From the NCBI GenBank assembly GCA_048594975.1, contig JBMDXQ010000058.1, forward strand, positions 1 to 47,229: DNA of 47,229 nt. Direction: 5' to 3'. The notes below the pieces were generated by a model. It was not told the DNA's origin. It did no database searches and saw only the letters and a list, made by a program, of their open reading frames with translations. Source of the stretch: JBMDXB01 sp048594975 (lineage in GTDB: Bacteria > Acidobacteriota > Vicinamibacteria > Vicinamibacterales > 2-12-FULL-66-21). Below, in pieces: positions 1 through 8,876 of the stretch; within the stretch, counting starts at the first letter, position 1, and every line of letters begins with the position of its first letter. The position numbers were made by a program, and so were the translations under genes.

Positions 1-32
1 GCGCATGCCCGGACTCACGTCGGGGCATGCGC
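1..32. terminator. GC-rich hairpin at left edge
   Basis: GCGCATGCCC at 1-10 and GGGCATGCGC at 23-32 are perfect inverted copies with a 12-nt loop. No T-run follows on either strand. It may be the 3' end of a transcript that lies off the left edge, but the arm could extend beyond the window. Role as a terminator is inferred from position only. Confidence 0.35.
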
Positions 33-100
33 GAATCCCTCCTGCCTGATCGCTGATCCCGAATCGGCAATCGTGAAATCCTTGATCCTCATCCGTCCCG
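31..100. repeat. degenerate GATC/AATC short repeats
   Basis: The gap before the first gene repeats words such as TGATCGCTGATCCCGAATC with many variants (AATCCC, CTGATC, GAATCG). Very similar words surround the stop codon of the Fpg gene (about 9774-9800) and follow the stop of the fused aminotransferase (10800-10858). It belongs to the class of degenerate intergenic repeats noted across this window. No ORF or RNA gene is seen in 1-188. Confidence 0.5.
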
Positions 101-211
101 AATCGCGACCCTGAGTGGCGAGTCCGGTCATACATGCGCACCACCCGATCGAGGGTTCCGATCGGGGATTCAGCATCGGCGATCAGGGATGAGGGACTGC
201 ACGTTGTGTGC

Positions 212-217
212 TACCGT
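212..217 (+). promoter_or_regulatory. -10 box TACCGT, leaderless candidate
   Basis: TACCGT ends 7 nt before the ATG at 225, so a normal transcription start would fall at or next to the start codon. No Shine-Dalgarno sequence precedes this ATG and no clear -35 box is visible. The same arrangement recurs at seven other genes in the window. Confidence 0.45.
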
Positions 218-224
218 CCGGTTG

Positions 225-2816
225 ATGCGAACGCGCATGCTTGCGGCCGCGCTCCTGGCATGTGCGGCGCTGTGCGCGCCGGGCGCCGGTCGCGCGTCCT
301 CGCCCGCGCTCGAAACAGCGGCGCGCGCGTGGGAGGCCGGAGACTACGCTTCGGCGCTGACGCAGTACCTGCAGATCCTGGACGCCGGGGCGGACGACGA
401 CCGGGTCGCGGCCATCGCCCTCCAGACCGGCGAGCTTTTCGTCACGCGCGAGATCACCGACGATGGCGGCTCACCGCGGTTCTCGCCTGACGGACGCTAC
501 CTGCTGTTCGAGCGCGGCGACCGGCCGGATCGGATCACACGCGTCCTGCGAGTCGACGGCACGCCCACCCCCGTGGCCGATCTGCAGGGCTATAGCGCCG
601 CCTTCTCGCCCGACGGGTCGCAGCTCGCGTATCTCAGGATCCCGGATTCGCCTTCCATTGCTGCTGCCAATGCTGCCGCGGCCGCGGCTCCGCCCGACGC
701 GCGCGCGCAACGCGTCGCCGAGCTCAACGCGGCGGTTGCCCGGGAGTCGCGGCTCACGGTCCGGACCCTCGTGACGGGAAGCGAGACGGAGGTCCCCACC
801 GGCGGCCTGTTGAAGATCGACCTCGCGTTCGGCGCCGGAGGACGCTTCCTCGTCAGCGCCGTAACTGCCGCGAACACGTCGCAGATCTACGCCACGTCGG
901 CTGGGGCCGGGCCGACCGCGCTCACGACCGGCCCGGGCGACAAAGTGATCCGCGCCACCACCTCGGACGGCACGCTCGCCTTGTTCACGATCTGCGCCGG
1001 TGACGAGCGCGACGAGGAGGACGATCCGGTACCCGCGATCGACTGCGACGGGCAGGGGAACCGGCCGCTGGAACCGGCCACGCTTGGCGTCGTGCTGGTG
1101 GCGGAAGGCCGGACGGTGACGGCGCCCGGCAGCTCGCCGGCGTTCTCCTCCGACGGCGGGACCGTGGCCTACGTCCGCCGCGAGGGACACGACTACCAGA
1201 TCGTCGTCGCGCCGTCGCGCGACCCGGGACGTGCGGTCGTGGTCCGCTCCGGACCGGAGCCGGCCGACGCGCCGGCGCTCTCGCCCGACGGCCGCCGCGT
1301 CGCCTACCAGCTGCTGCCGCGAGCGGACTGGGAGATCTACGCCGCGTCGAGCGAAGGCGGGGACGAAATGCGCGTCACGCGCGAGATCCAGCACGACGTG
1401 CGGCCCCGGTTCCTGGCCGCGGACCGGCTGATCGCGATGATCGGCGAGCCGCGGCACCGCCGCGCACACCTCTACGACCTGCCGTCGCTCCGGCGGACGC
1501 GGCTGTTCCACAACAACACCGTGCGCACGATTGCACCGGAGTACGAGTGGGAGCCGAGCCCGGACGGCGCGCGCCTGGTGATCGTCGCCGACCGCGACGG
1601 TGACACGATGTCCCCGGCGCGCGGAGTCTACCTCCTGGATCTGCGGCAGCGGATCACGCGCGACGAGTTGCGCGCGCGCCTCCGCGGCGGCCTGCGCGCC
1701 GAGCAGGCGCTTCGCGTGTGGGCACAGGCGCTGTGGGCGCCGCTCGAGGGGGAAGTGCGCGCGGCAACCTCACGCGCCGCGGTGGCACGCGTCTTCGAGT
1801 ACGAGAAAGCGCTTTTCGATCTCGGTTCCAAGCACGTGACGCGCCCGGGTAACCGGCTCGCGGCCGAGTACCTGTTCAGGACCTACGCGTCGTTCGGCTA
1901 CGAGCCGGAGTACCAGACGTTCGCATACCGGCCGCCCGGCGGCGCCGCGGTTCGGACGTCCAACGTGCTGGCGACGCTGAAGGGGACCGTCAGCCCGGAG
2001 GTGATCTACGTCGTCAGCAGCCACTACGACTCCGTCCGAGTCAGCCCGGGCGCAGACGACAACACCTCGGGGACGGCGGCGCTGCTCGAGACCGCCCGCA
2101 TTCTGGCCGACCGGCCGCGGCCGGCGACGATCGTATTCGCCTCCTTCACGGGAGAGGAATCGGACCTGCTGGGCAGCCGCGAGTTCGTCCGACGGGCGCT
2201 CGAGCAGCGGCTGCGCATTGCCGCCGCGCTCAACAACGACATGATCGGCTGGACGAACGATCACCGGCTGGACAACACCATTCGCTACACCAGCCCCGGC
2301 ATGCGCGACGTCCAGCACGCGGCGGCCATGCGGTTCTCGAGCATGATCACCTACGACGCCCGCTACTACCGCGGGACGGACGCCGCCGCCTACTACGAGG
2401 CCTTCGGCGACATCGTCAGCGGCATCGGCTCGCACCCGATCCTGGGCAACCCGCACTATCATCGCGCCGGCGACGTGCTCGAGACCATCAACCATCAGCT
2501 CGTGACCGAGGTGGCGCGGGCGACCGCGGCGAGCGTGATGCTGCTGGCCTCGAGCCCGTCGCGCGTCAGCGGGCTGGAGGCCGTGCGCCGGCCGGGCGGG
2601 ACGGTCACGGTGACCTGGACGCCCAGTCCCGAACGGGATGTCAGCGAGTACATCGTCACGTGGGGGCCGGCCGCCGATCCCCGGTCTCGGCAGGTCCGCG
2701 TCCAAAAGAATGCCGCGGCGCTTTCGAACATCGCCCCCGGTGCACACGTGAGCGTCAAAGCCGTGAACGCACGCGGCCTCGAGGGCTGGGACTGGGCCAC
2801 GGTGACGGTGAGGTAA
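225..2816 (+). CDS. exported PD40 propeller / M28 peptidase / FN3 protein
   Basis: An 863-residue exported zinc aminopeptidase-like protein. The start at 225 is chosen because a signal peptide (MRTRMLAAALLACAAL, cleavage near AGRA-SS) begins there; an upstream ATG at 189 adds a non-signal stretch. A short helical TPR-like segment is followed by PD40/TolB-type blades with FSPDG-like motifs (PRFSPDGRYL, AAFSPDGSQL, PAFSSDGGTV, PALSPDGRRV). An M28 domain (about 530-790) follows, with metal ligands His600, Asp611, Glu644/Glu645, Asp672 and His744 or His746. A fibronectin type III-like module (VTVTWTPSPERDVSEYIVTW) ends the protein. The order recalls S9 oligopeptidases, with an M28 catalytic domain in place of the S9 hydrolase. 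It probably degrades peptides in the periplasm or outside the cell; substrate unknown. Confidence 0.88.
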   Translation: MRTRMLAAALLACAALCAPGAGRASSPALETAARAWEAGDYASALTQYLQILDAGADDDRVAAIALQTGELFVTREITDDGGSPRFSPDGRYLLFERGDRPDRITRVLRVDGTPTPVADLQGYSAAFSPDGSQLAYLRIPDSPSIAAANAAAAAAPPDARAQRVAELNAAVARESRLTVRTLVTGSETEVPTGGLLKIDLAFGAGGRFLVSAVTAANTSQIYATSAGAGPTALTTGPGDKVIRATTSDGTLALFTICAGDERDEEDDPVPAIDCDGQGNRPLEPATLGVVLVAEGRTVTAPGSSPAFSSDGGTVAYVRREGHDYQIVVAPSRDPGRAVVVRSGPEPADAPALSPDGRRVAYQLLPRADWEIYAASSEGGDEMRVTREIQHDVRPRFLAADRLIAMIGEPRHRRAHLYDLPSLRRTRLFHNNTVRTIAPEYEWEPSPDGARLVIVADRDGDTMSPARGVYLLDLRQRITRDELRARLRGGLRAEQALRVWAQALWAPLEGEVRAATSRAAVARVFEYEKALFDLGSKHVTRPGNRLAAEYLFRTYASFGYEPEYQTFAYRPPGGAAVRTSNVLATLKGTVSPEVIYVVSSHYDSVRVSPGADDNTSGTAALLETARILADRPRPATIVFASFTGEESDLLGSREFVRRALEQRLRIAAALNNDMIGWTNDHRLDNTIRYTSPGMRDVQHAAAMRFSSMITYDARYYRGTDAAAYYEAFGDIVSGIGSHPILGNPHYHRAGDVLETINHQLVTEVARATAASVMLLASSPSRVSGLEAVRRPGGTVTVTWTPSPERDVSEYIVTWGPAADPRSRQVRVQKNAAALSNIAPGAHVSVKAVNARGLEGWDWATVTVR

Positions 2817-2901
2817 GGTGATCCGTGAAGAGGTAAGGGGTAAGGAGTAGGGAAATGCAGAAGTCGTGCTGAGTCCGGAGTGCTGAGGTGAACTGCCGGG
2901 G
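2817..2901. repeat. GGTAAGG / GTGCTGAG short repeats in convergent gap
   Basis: Starting at the TAA stop of the upstream gene, the sequence runs through copies of GGTAAGG, GGGTAAGG and GGAGTAGGG. It then has GTGCTGAG twice separated by 7 nt, ending close to the opposite gene's stop. The GGTAAGG/GGAGTA words recur inverted at 5281-5309. No strong hairpin terminator is seen between these two convergent genes. Confidence 0.55.
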
Positions 2902-3885
2902 TCAGAACGAGAAGGGGCAGACAACGGCGGGGTAGGAGAGCACCCGCTCGACGGTGCGGCGCGTGGGCTTCGCGATCAAGTACGCCTCGCGCTCGTAGCC
3001 GGCGATCTGGTAGACCCAGTGCGTGCCGCTGCGCACCTGCACCAGCCCGAGCGGCAGCATGTAAGTCGCGCCGTACCGATCGCAGTAGGTGAGCTGCGCG
3101 GTCAGCTCCGCGTCCTGCTTATCGTTCGGACCGGTCCGGAGCCACCCGCTGGCGGAGGTGACCAGGCCGCAACCCTCGTCCTTCGGACCCGGCTTGTACT
3201 TGCGAACCGCTTCCACGTAGTACGCCGTCCAGCCCTCGTCGTCCATCGGCGCGCGATAGAGCGCCTCCACCTCGATCGGGATCTGCCGTCGCTCCTGTTT
3301 CTTCATGGGATGCCGCCAGCTGGTGAACTGGCTCGAGGCCACGTCTTCCCGCTTGTCGAACTCCTCGGCGATCGCCTGCGGGACCATTTTCCGCTCCGGG
3401 GCGTCGGCTGGCACGTTCTCGATCGCCGCGATGGTCTGCGAGCCCGAGACGACGAGGCCGTCCTTGGGAAACGGCTGTTCCGTCGGCGGCGGAGGCATTT
3501 CGGCGGGGTGGTAGTCGGTGCTGAGGCCGAGGCGCGGACCGCACGCCAGGCGGAGCATCACCGGGGCGGTCAGCTTCAGCTCACCGCGCGCCTTTCCATC
3601 GGCCCAGAGCGTCATCGACTGCGGGGGCGCCGCCCGTCCCCACCATTCCCGATCGATGCTCTCGAGCGTGATCGGCAGTTCCATGTAGCGCGTGTCGGCG
3701 GGCCAGCGCGCCTGCCAGTTGCGGCCGTCGTAGGAAGCGAAGGGCAGGATCATGCCGTCGCGGCGCAGCACGCCGATCACGAAGGCGCCGCGGTCCTTGT
3801 CCTCTTGCACGGCGTCGCGCTCCTGTGCTGGGAGTGAGACGCCGAGCAGGGCAACGCCCACGAGGAGGGCGATCGTGCGCTTCAT
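2902..3885 (-). CDS. exported protein of unknown function
   Basis: A 327-residue protein that I do not recognise. The start at 3885 is placed at MKRTIALLVGVALLGVSLPA, a clear Sec signal peptide with likely cleavage before QERDAV; the frame stays open further upstream but without signal character. The mature part has few cysteines and mixed beta-rich sequence, with a proline-rich linker (EMPPPPTEQPFP) near residue 155. There are no transmembrane segments after the signal and no catalytic motif I can name. It converges on the M28 peptidase to its left. Periplasmic or secreted location is inferred from the signal peptide alone. Confidence 0.72.
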   Translation of the reverse strand: MKRTIALLVGVALLGVSLPAQERDAVQEDKDRGAFVIGVLRRDGMILPFASYDGRNWQARWPADTRYMELPITLESIDREWWGRAAPPQSMTLWADGKARGELKLTAPVMLRLACGPRLGLSTDYHPAEMPPPPTEQPFPKDGLVVSGSQTIAAIENVPADAPERKMVPQAIAEEFDKREDVASSQFTSWRHPMKKQERRQIPIEVEALYRAPMDDEGWTAYYVEAVRKYKPGPKDEGCGLVTSASGWLRTGPNDKQDAELTAQLTYCDRYGATYMLPLGLVQVRSGTHWVYQIAGYEREAYLIAKPTRRTVERVLSYPAVVCPFSF

Positions 3886-3982
3886 GCCGTGCGCTGCGCG
3901 AAGGTGATGCCCCTGCAACGTTGGTACGCGGTACGACGCCGACATCGGCGTCAGAGTGGATATGCCCGGAGGATAACACGGA

Positions 3983-4389
3983 TTAGCCGCGGTCCAGGAT
4001 CTCACGGATCTTCGCGAGGAGCGCGTCGCTGGAGAACGGCTTCGCGAGGAAGTCGGCCGTGACCTCGTCCGGCATGCTGCCGGGATAGCCAGAGATGCAC
4101 AGCAGCTTGAGCGATCGCCGCCGCGCGCGCAGGTGTCCCGCCAGCTCCGTTCCCCCCATGTAGGGCATGCGCATGTCGGTCAACAACAGGTCGATGCCGC
4201 ACCGTAACCGTCGAACACCTTCACGGCTTCCCCGCCGTTAGTCGCTTCGTGCACCCGATAGCCGGCCGGCCTGAGACCGTGCGCGAAGAGCTTCCGCACT
4301 GTCGGATCGTCTTCGACGTGGAGAATGGTCTCCAGCGGATCAGGGTCATGAGCGCCGTCGGGGGCAGACCGAGAGTCGGAGTCGGACAT
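3983..4389 (-). pseudogene. response-regulator receiver domain, frameshifted
   Basis: Two adjacent frames together make one single-domain CheY-like receiver. The first, starting MSDSDSRSAPDGAH at 4389, carries the acidic pocket (ILHVEDDPTVRKLF). It stops shortly after KVFDGYG near 4190-4200. The second resumes with IDLLLTDMRMPYMGG, holding the phospho-acceptor Asp (TDMRMP), then LLCISGYPG and the invariant Lys (FLAKPFSSDAL), and ends at 3983. Restoring the frame needs about one extra base near GGTGCGGCATCG (4196-4207). No histidine kinase is adjacent. It is either a sequencing or assembly error in a homopolymer-poor stretch or a recently inactivated gene. Confidence 0.8.
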
Positions 4390-4534
4390 CCGCGCGCTCC
4401 AGGTGAAAGCCGTGAGCCTGTGCAAGCGTCCGTCCACGCCGCTGGGGCGCATTCGCACCGTTTCCCGCGTCCGCGGCACCCGCGCGTGCGCTTACGGCCG
4501 CGCACTGTTCGCCTGCAGCGCAGGGTGCGCGCTG

Positions 4535-5269
4535 TCACCCGGTGGGCGTGCGTTCCCGTTTGAGTCCCGCGCGGCGCTCGAGCCGCCGCTCGAGCAGCCA
4601 GCAGGCCATGGCCCAGCACAGTCCGAGCAGCCACCCGGCCAGGACGTCCGTCGGATAGTGCACGCCGAGGTACACGCGGCTCGCGCCGACGAGCATGGTC
4701 AGGAGCATCGCCGCGCTCATGCAGTAGAACTTCGCGACCGGCCGCCTGACGAAGCGCATGAGGAGCGCCCCGAGCGTGAGGTACACGGCGGCTGAGGTCA
4801 TCGCGTGTCCGCTCGGAAAGCTGAGCGTAATGACCTCGCGCAGGTGCGGAACGACGTCCGGCCGCGCGCGGCCGAACGCCTGTTTCAGCAAAGCGTTGAG
4901 CACCCACCCCCCGCTGCTGGCGGCGAGCACGAAGAGGGCGCTGCGCCACGCGCCCTGCAGCAGCAGGAACCCGACGACGCCGAGGACGGCAAGGCTCAGC
5001 ACCGCTGCGCTGCCGAGCGCCGTGATGTCGAGCGCCGCGCTCTGCAGCCACCACGGCCCGATCGGCACGGCGGGATTGTCCGCTTTCCGCAACGCCGCGA
5101 GCATCCGCTCGTCGAAGCGCTGCGTGTCGCCCTCGAGCACTTCGCCCGCCAGCCCCACGAAGGCAATCACCAGCACGATCGTGAGCAGCGCGGCGAGGAG
5201 GAACGCGAGCTCGCCACGGTCCTTGATCGACCGCAGGAGCCGGTAGGGACGTGCCACCCAGCTGCTCAT
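4535..5269 (-). CDS. PAP2-family membrane phosphatase
   Basis: A 244-residue integral membrane acid phosphatase of the PAP2 superfamily, acting on a lipid phosphate or pyrophosphate (phosphatidate, undecaprenyl-PP or similar). All three signature blocks are present. They are K129-QAFGRARP-137 (KX6RP), FPSGH at 151-155, and SRVYLGVHYPTD at 197-208 with catalytic His204 and Asp208. Five or six hydrophobic segments surround them, starting near residue 21. The start MSSWVARPYR is the only good one. The gene is upstream of and collinear with the broken receiver, 145 bp apart; that gap shows nothing further. Substrate cannot be told from sequence. Confidence 0.88.
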   Translation of the reverse strand: MSSWVARPYRLLRSIKDRGELAFLLAALLTIVLVIAFVGLAGEVLEGDTQRFDERMLAALRKADNPAVPIGPWWLQSAALDITALGSAAVLSLAVLGVVGFLLLQGAWRSALFVLAASSGGWVLNALLKQAFGRARPDVVPHLREVITLSFPSGHAMTSAAVYLTLGALLMRFVRRPVAKFYCMSAAMLLTMLVGASRVYLGVHYPTDVLAGWLLGLCWAMACWLLERRLERRAGLKRERTPTG

Positions 5270-5280
5270 CGCGTATCCGT

Positions 5281-5309
5281 TCCCTACCTTACTCCTTACC
5301 CTACTCCGT
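5281..5309. repeat. GGAGTA / GGTAAGG repeats overlapping an M28 stop codon
   Basis: Read on the minus strand, the M28 stop codon sits inside GGAGTAGGGTAAGGAGTAAGG, followed by GGTAGGG. The unit is the same as in the 2829-2853 repeats, inverted and 2.4 kb away. The repeat therefore reaches into the last codon of the gene and ends within 12 bp of the start of the PAP2 gene. Confidence 0.55.
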
Positions 5310-6974
5310 TAGCTTGATCTTCCCCTTCCACCCCTTCCCGACGCGCGGGCCTTTGTTGTCCCTGACCGGCGCGCGATCCAGGTTGGCGACCCGCCGGCCC
5401 GTCTCGTACGCGAGCTGCGCGATGCGCTGGATCTTGTCGAACACGATCTTGTCGACCGTGTCGCTCACCTGGTGATAGTCGGGGTGCAGCCCGGTGAAAT
5501 AGAAGATGATTGGGATGCCTTTCGCGGCATAGCTGTAGTGATCGCTGCGCGTGTAAATGGACAGCGGGTCCGCCGGGTCGTTCATCTGATAGTCCATTGT
5601 CAGCGGCTTCGCAAGCGACGCGTTCGCCTCCTCGTTGATGTTGTGCAGCTCCGTGCTGATGCGGTCCGATCCGACCACGTAGACCGTGTTCGACTCCTCC
5701 TGCTTGTTGTCGCGGTTCCGCCCGACCATGTCCATGTTGAGCTGCGCGACCATCTTCTCGAGCGGCACCACCGGGTATTCGGCCTGGTAGCGCGATCCCA
5801 GCAGTCCGCGCTCCTCGCCCGCGTGCCACACGAACAGGAGCGACCGCCGCGGCTTTGGCCCCTGCGCGAACGCGCGAGCGATCGCCATGATCGCTACGGT
5901 CCCCGATCCGTCATCGTCGGCGCCGTTGTAGATGCGATCGTCGGGATCCGGCGGCGGTTGTCCGCTGCGGCCGGGCCGCGGCGGCCCTTCCAGGTAGCCC
6001 GAGTGGTCGTAATGCGCGCCGTAGACGACGTAGGTATCCTTCAGCGCCGCATCCGTCCCTTCGACGATGCCGACCACGTTCTTCGTGAGCTGCGTACGGA
6101 CGACGGAGTACTTCGGGTCGATGTTGAAGGTGATCCTGACGTTCTCGAGCGTCACGACGGGCAGCGCCTCGCGCGCCGCCGCCTTCGCCTTCAGCTCCGC
6201 GTAGCTCACGTCCGAGCCGCTGAACAGGAACTCGAAGAAGGCGTCCTCTGCCGTCGCGACCGGCGCGACGGGAGCGTCGTAGCGCTGCACGGTGGTGAAG
6301 TGCGGCGCGGTCTCGGGATTCGTGCCGGCGGCGTCACCGCCGCGCCCGCCACGGCCGCGCCCGCCGCCCGCCACCGGAGGGCCGATCGCGGCAACCGCAC
6401 CCTTCTCGATCGCCTGCCGGCCGCGCGCCGCCAGGATCCGGCCCGATCCCTCCGGCACGGTCGAGGGCCCCTGCGATCCGAGCCAGACGATCACCTTTCC
6501 CCTGGGATGAATCCTCGCGTAGTCGTCCAGCTTCGCCCCTGGCAGCTGCAGGCCGTATCCCGCGAACACGACCTCGCCGGCAACCGTCTGCTTCCCGCCC
6601 TGGTTGCGCGGCAGCGTAATGCCCTCGCCGTCTTTGAAGGTACGGGATTGCCCGTTGACCTCGACGGTGATCGTCGAGCTGCTCTCGTTACGGACGCCGA
6701 GGACCTTGACCGTCTGAAAGTAGGTCCCGTTGTCGCCCACCGGTTTGACGCCCCATGCCCCGAGCCGCTCCGCGATGTAGGCGGCGGCGGTGCCCAGCCC
6801 CTCGCTGTAGGTAGCGCGTCCCTGGAGCTCATCGGAGGACAGAAACGTCAACCACTCCTTCAGCGGCCCGATCTCGATCGAAGCAATCGCGCGTCGCGGC
6901 GACGCCGGCTGGGCCGCCAGCGCGGCGACGGACGCAAGGCAGAACACGGCCAACAGGAGACGACGGCTGCTCAT
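5301..6974 (-). CDS. exported M28-family zinc peptidase
   Basis: A 557-residue secreted M28 aminopeptidase-like protein. The start at 6974 has a strong GGAGG 8 nt upstream and opens a signal peptide (MSSRRLLLAVFCLASVAALA, cleavage near AAQ). A PA-like insert with a glycine/arginine-rich loop (GGGRGRGGRGGD) occupies the middle of the N-terminal half. The catalytic half carries YGAHYDH (His321), YNGADDDGSG (Asp353), HAGEERG, LNMDMVGRN and LHPDYHQVSD, the expected five zinc ligands. It is unrelated in architecture to the PD40 version at the left edge. It probably trims extracellular peptides; substrate unknown. Confidence 0.9.
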   Translation of the reverse strand: MSSRRLLLAVFCLASVAALAAQPASPRRAIASIEIGPLKEWLTFLSSDELQGRATYSEGLGTAAAYIAERLGAWGVKPVGDNGTYFQTVKVLGVRNESSSTITVEVNGQSRTFKDGEGITLPRNQGGKQTVAGEVVFAGYGLQLPGAKLDDYARIHPRGKVIVWLGSQGPSTVPEGSGRILAARGRQAIEKGAVAAIGPPVAGGGRGRGGRGGDAAGTNPETAPHFTTVQRYDAPVAPVATAEDAFFEFLFSGSDVSYAELKAKAAAREALPVVTLENVRITFNIDPKYSVVRTQLTKNVVGIVEGTDAALKDTYVVYGAHYDHSGYLEGPPRPGRSGQPPPDPDDRIYNGADDDGSGTVAIMAIARAFAQGPKPRRSLLFVWHAGEERGLLGSRYQAEYPVVPLEKMVAQLNMDMVGRNRDNKQEESNTVYVVGSDRISTELHNINEEANASLAKPLTMDYQMNDPADPLSIYTRSDHYSYAAKGIPIIFYFTGLHPDYHQVSDTVDKIVFDKIQRIAQLAYETGRRVANLDRAPVRDNKGPRVGKGWKGKIKLTE

Positions 6975-7142
6975 CGAGACATCCTCCAGCGTCGCTGACG
7001 GGTGAAAACAGAATACGCCGGAAAAGAGCGGAGCGCTTACGCCGGGGCCGCGGTTGGCCCACGGGTTTCGGGTTCGAGCGCGCGCCGTCCGCGATCGGTG
7101 TCGAGAGGCCGGTCTTCCCTCGACGTTCCCCAACAGCGTCCG

Positions 7143-8777
7143 CTACGCGCGCCGCCCGGCGCGGAACCAGCGATAGGCGTACGGCGGCAGTTCGATGACG
7201 TGGCGGCCGCTCTCGTTCGCCCGGCTGTCGTGCGTCGCCAGCAGGTCGACGAGCGTGGCGTCGCCGGCGGCTCGCACGTCGACGACCGGCGCCTGCGGCT
7301 TGTCGCTGAAGTTGTGGAGGACGAAGAGCGCCTGGCCGCGCCACTCGTAGCGCATGGCCAGCACCGGCGGAGCGCTCGTCGGGACGATGGCCCAGTCGCC
7401 CCAGCTGATTTCCGGGCACTCCCTGCGCATCCGGATCTTGCGCTCCATCCAGTTGAGGAGCGAATGCGGGTCGCGCCGCTGCGCCTCGACGTTAACGCGC
7501 CGGTAGCCGTAGATCGGATCGGAAATGACCGGCCGCACGGTGCGCCGCGCCGTGGAGAAGCCGCCGTGGCGGTCCGCGGTCCATTGCATCGGCGTGCGCG
7601 CACATTCCCGCTCGGGCAGCGAGAGGTCGTCGCCCAGCCCGATCTCGTCGCCGTACTGCAGCATCGGCGTGCCCGGCAGCGTGAACAGCAGGCTGAACGC
7701 GAACTCGAGGCGCCGGCGGTCGTTGTCGAGCATCGGCGCGAGCCGGCGGCGGATGCCGCGGTTGTACAGCTGCATCTCCTTCGCGGGCCCGAACGCCGCA
7801 AACACCCGGTGACGCTGCGACTCCGTCAGCCGGCCGAGGTCGAGCTCGTCGTGGCTGCGCAGGAAGTTGACCCACTGCGCCGCGTGCGGGCGCCGGTACG
7901 TCGCCTCGAGCGCGCGCACGAGGGGACGGATGTCGGCGGTGGCCAGCGCGTAGAACAGGCGCTGGTTCACCGGGAAGTTCAGCATCATCTGGAGCCGGTC
8001 GCCGAGTTCGCCGAAATAATCCAGGCTCTCATCGGGCGGAACGTTGGCCTCGGCGAGCAGGATGGCGTCGCGGCGGCGCCACTGCAGGAAGTCGCGCATC
8101 TGGTGCAGCATCTCGTAGTCCTTGCGGCCGCTGGCGTCCGCCCCTTTCTGCTCGATCAGGAAAGGCACCGCGTCCATGCGGAACCCGGAGACGCCGAGCT
8201 GCAGCCAGAACCCCATGATCCGCGTGATCTCCTCGCGGACCGCCGGATGGCCGGTATTCAGGTCGGGCTGGAACTCGTAGAAGCGGTGGAAGTAGTACTC
8301 GCGCGCCACCGGGTCGCGCGTCCAGGTCGTCTTCTGCACGCCCGGGAACACCATGCCGGTGGCGTGATCCGCGGGACGCGTCTTCGACCACACGTACCAA
8401 TCCCGGTAGGGCGACTTCGGATCCTTGCGCGCCGCCTGGAACCACGGGTGCCGGATGGAGGTGTGGTTGACGACCAGATCGACGATGACGCGCACGCCGC
8501 GCTGCTGGGCGTGGTTCATGAACTCGACGAACTCGCCGAAGGTGCCGTGCTTGGGATGGACACCGTAGAAGTCGGAAACGTCGTAGCCGTTGTCCCGGTT
8601 GGGTGAGGGATAGAACGGCTGGAGCCAGAGGCAGGTGACGCCCAGCCCCGCCAGGTAATCGAGCCGGCGGGCCAGGCCGGCGAAGTCCCCGATGCCGTCG
8701 CCGTTCGAGTCGAGGTACTTCTCGACGTCGAGGCAGTAGATGACGGCGTTCTTGTACCAGAGATCGTCGATGTGCAC
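7143..8777 (-). CDS. GH13 trehalose synthase-like alpha-glucosyltransferase
   Basis: A 544-residue glycoside hydrolase family 13 enzyme closest in pattern to trehalose synthase (maltose to trehalose isomerisation). The N-terminus LWYKNAVIYCLDVEKYLDSN and the segment RDNGYDVSDFYGVHPKHGTF are typical of that group. Catalytic residues are the nucleophile Asp202 (GFRMDAVPF), acid/base Glu243 (LLAEANVP) and Asp310 (FLRSHDELD). A C-terminal beta domain ends near FRAGRRA. The start is GTG at 8777. No maltokinase, malQ or glgE is within view, so a trehalose or glucan pathway is not demonstrated here; another alpha-glucosyl specificity is possible. Confidence 0.82.
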   Translation of the reverse strand: MHIDDLWYKNAVIYCLDVEKYLDSNGDGIGDFAGLARRLDYLAGLGVTCLWLQPFYPSPNRDNGYDVSDFYGVHPKHGTFGEFVEFMNHAQQRGVRVIVDLVVNHTSIRHPWFQAARKDPKSPYRDWYVWSKTRPADHATGMVFPGVQKTTWTRDPVAREYYFHRFYEFQPDLNTGHPAVREEITRIMGFWLQLGVSGFRMDAVPFLIEQKGADASGRKDYEMLHQMRDFLQWRRRDAILLAEANVPPDESLDYFGELGDRLQMMLNFPVNQRLFYALATADIRPLVRALEATYRRPHAAQWVNFLRSHDELDLGRLTESQRHRVFAAFGPAKEMQLYNRGIRRRLAPMLDNDRRRLEFAFSLLFTLPGTPMLQYGDEIGLGDDLSLPERECARTPMQWTADRHGGFSTARRTVRPVISDPIYGYRRVNVEAQRRDPHSLLNWMERKIRMRRECPEISWGDWAIVPTSAPPVLAMRYEWRGQALFVLHNFSDKPQAPVVDVRAAGDATLVDLLATHDSRANESGRHVIELPPYAYRWFRAGRRA

Positions 8778-8824
8778 GCCGGTCGCAGTGCAACGCGCGT
8801 TCCCGCGCTACCTCGACCGGAATG

Positions 8825-8862
8825 CCGGATCACCCGATCACCCGATCGCCCGATTCCCGATG
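8825..8862. repeat. CCCGATCA tandem repeat upstream of fpg
   Basis: Five degenerate 8-bp copies (CCGGATCA, CCCGATCA, CCCGATCG, CCCGATTC, CCGATGG) fill the divergent gap between the GH13 gene and fpg. They end 1 bp before the -10 box of fpg, so they cover the place where a -35 box should be. Confidence 0.6.
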
Positions 8863-8863
8863 G

Positions 8864-8869
8864 TACAGT
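8864..8869 (+). promoter_or_regulatory. -10 box TACAGT, leaderless candidate for fpg
   Basis: TACAGT, preceded by ATGG, ends 7 nt before the GTG start at 8877, which has no Shine-Dalgarno sequence. Transcription is therefore predicted to begin at the start codon. No -35 consensus is visible; the CCCGATCA repeats lie there instead. Confidence 0.5.
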
Positions 8870-8876
8870 GGCCGGT

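Noticed and set aside
7060..7090. GGGTTCGAGC resembling a tRNA T-loop
   Set aside because: No acceptor stem, anticodon arm or CCA-proximal pairing can be built around it.
7002..8606. 534-codon plus-strand open frame opposite the GH13 gene
   Set aside because: GH13 catalytic residues are all on the minus strand; the antisense frame has no domain signature.
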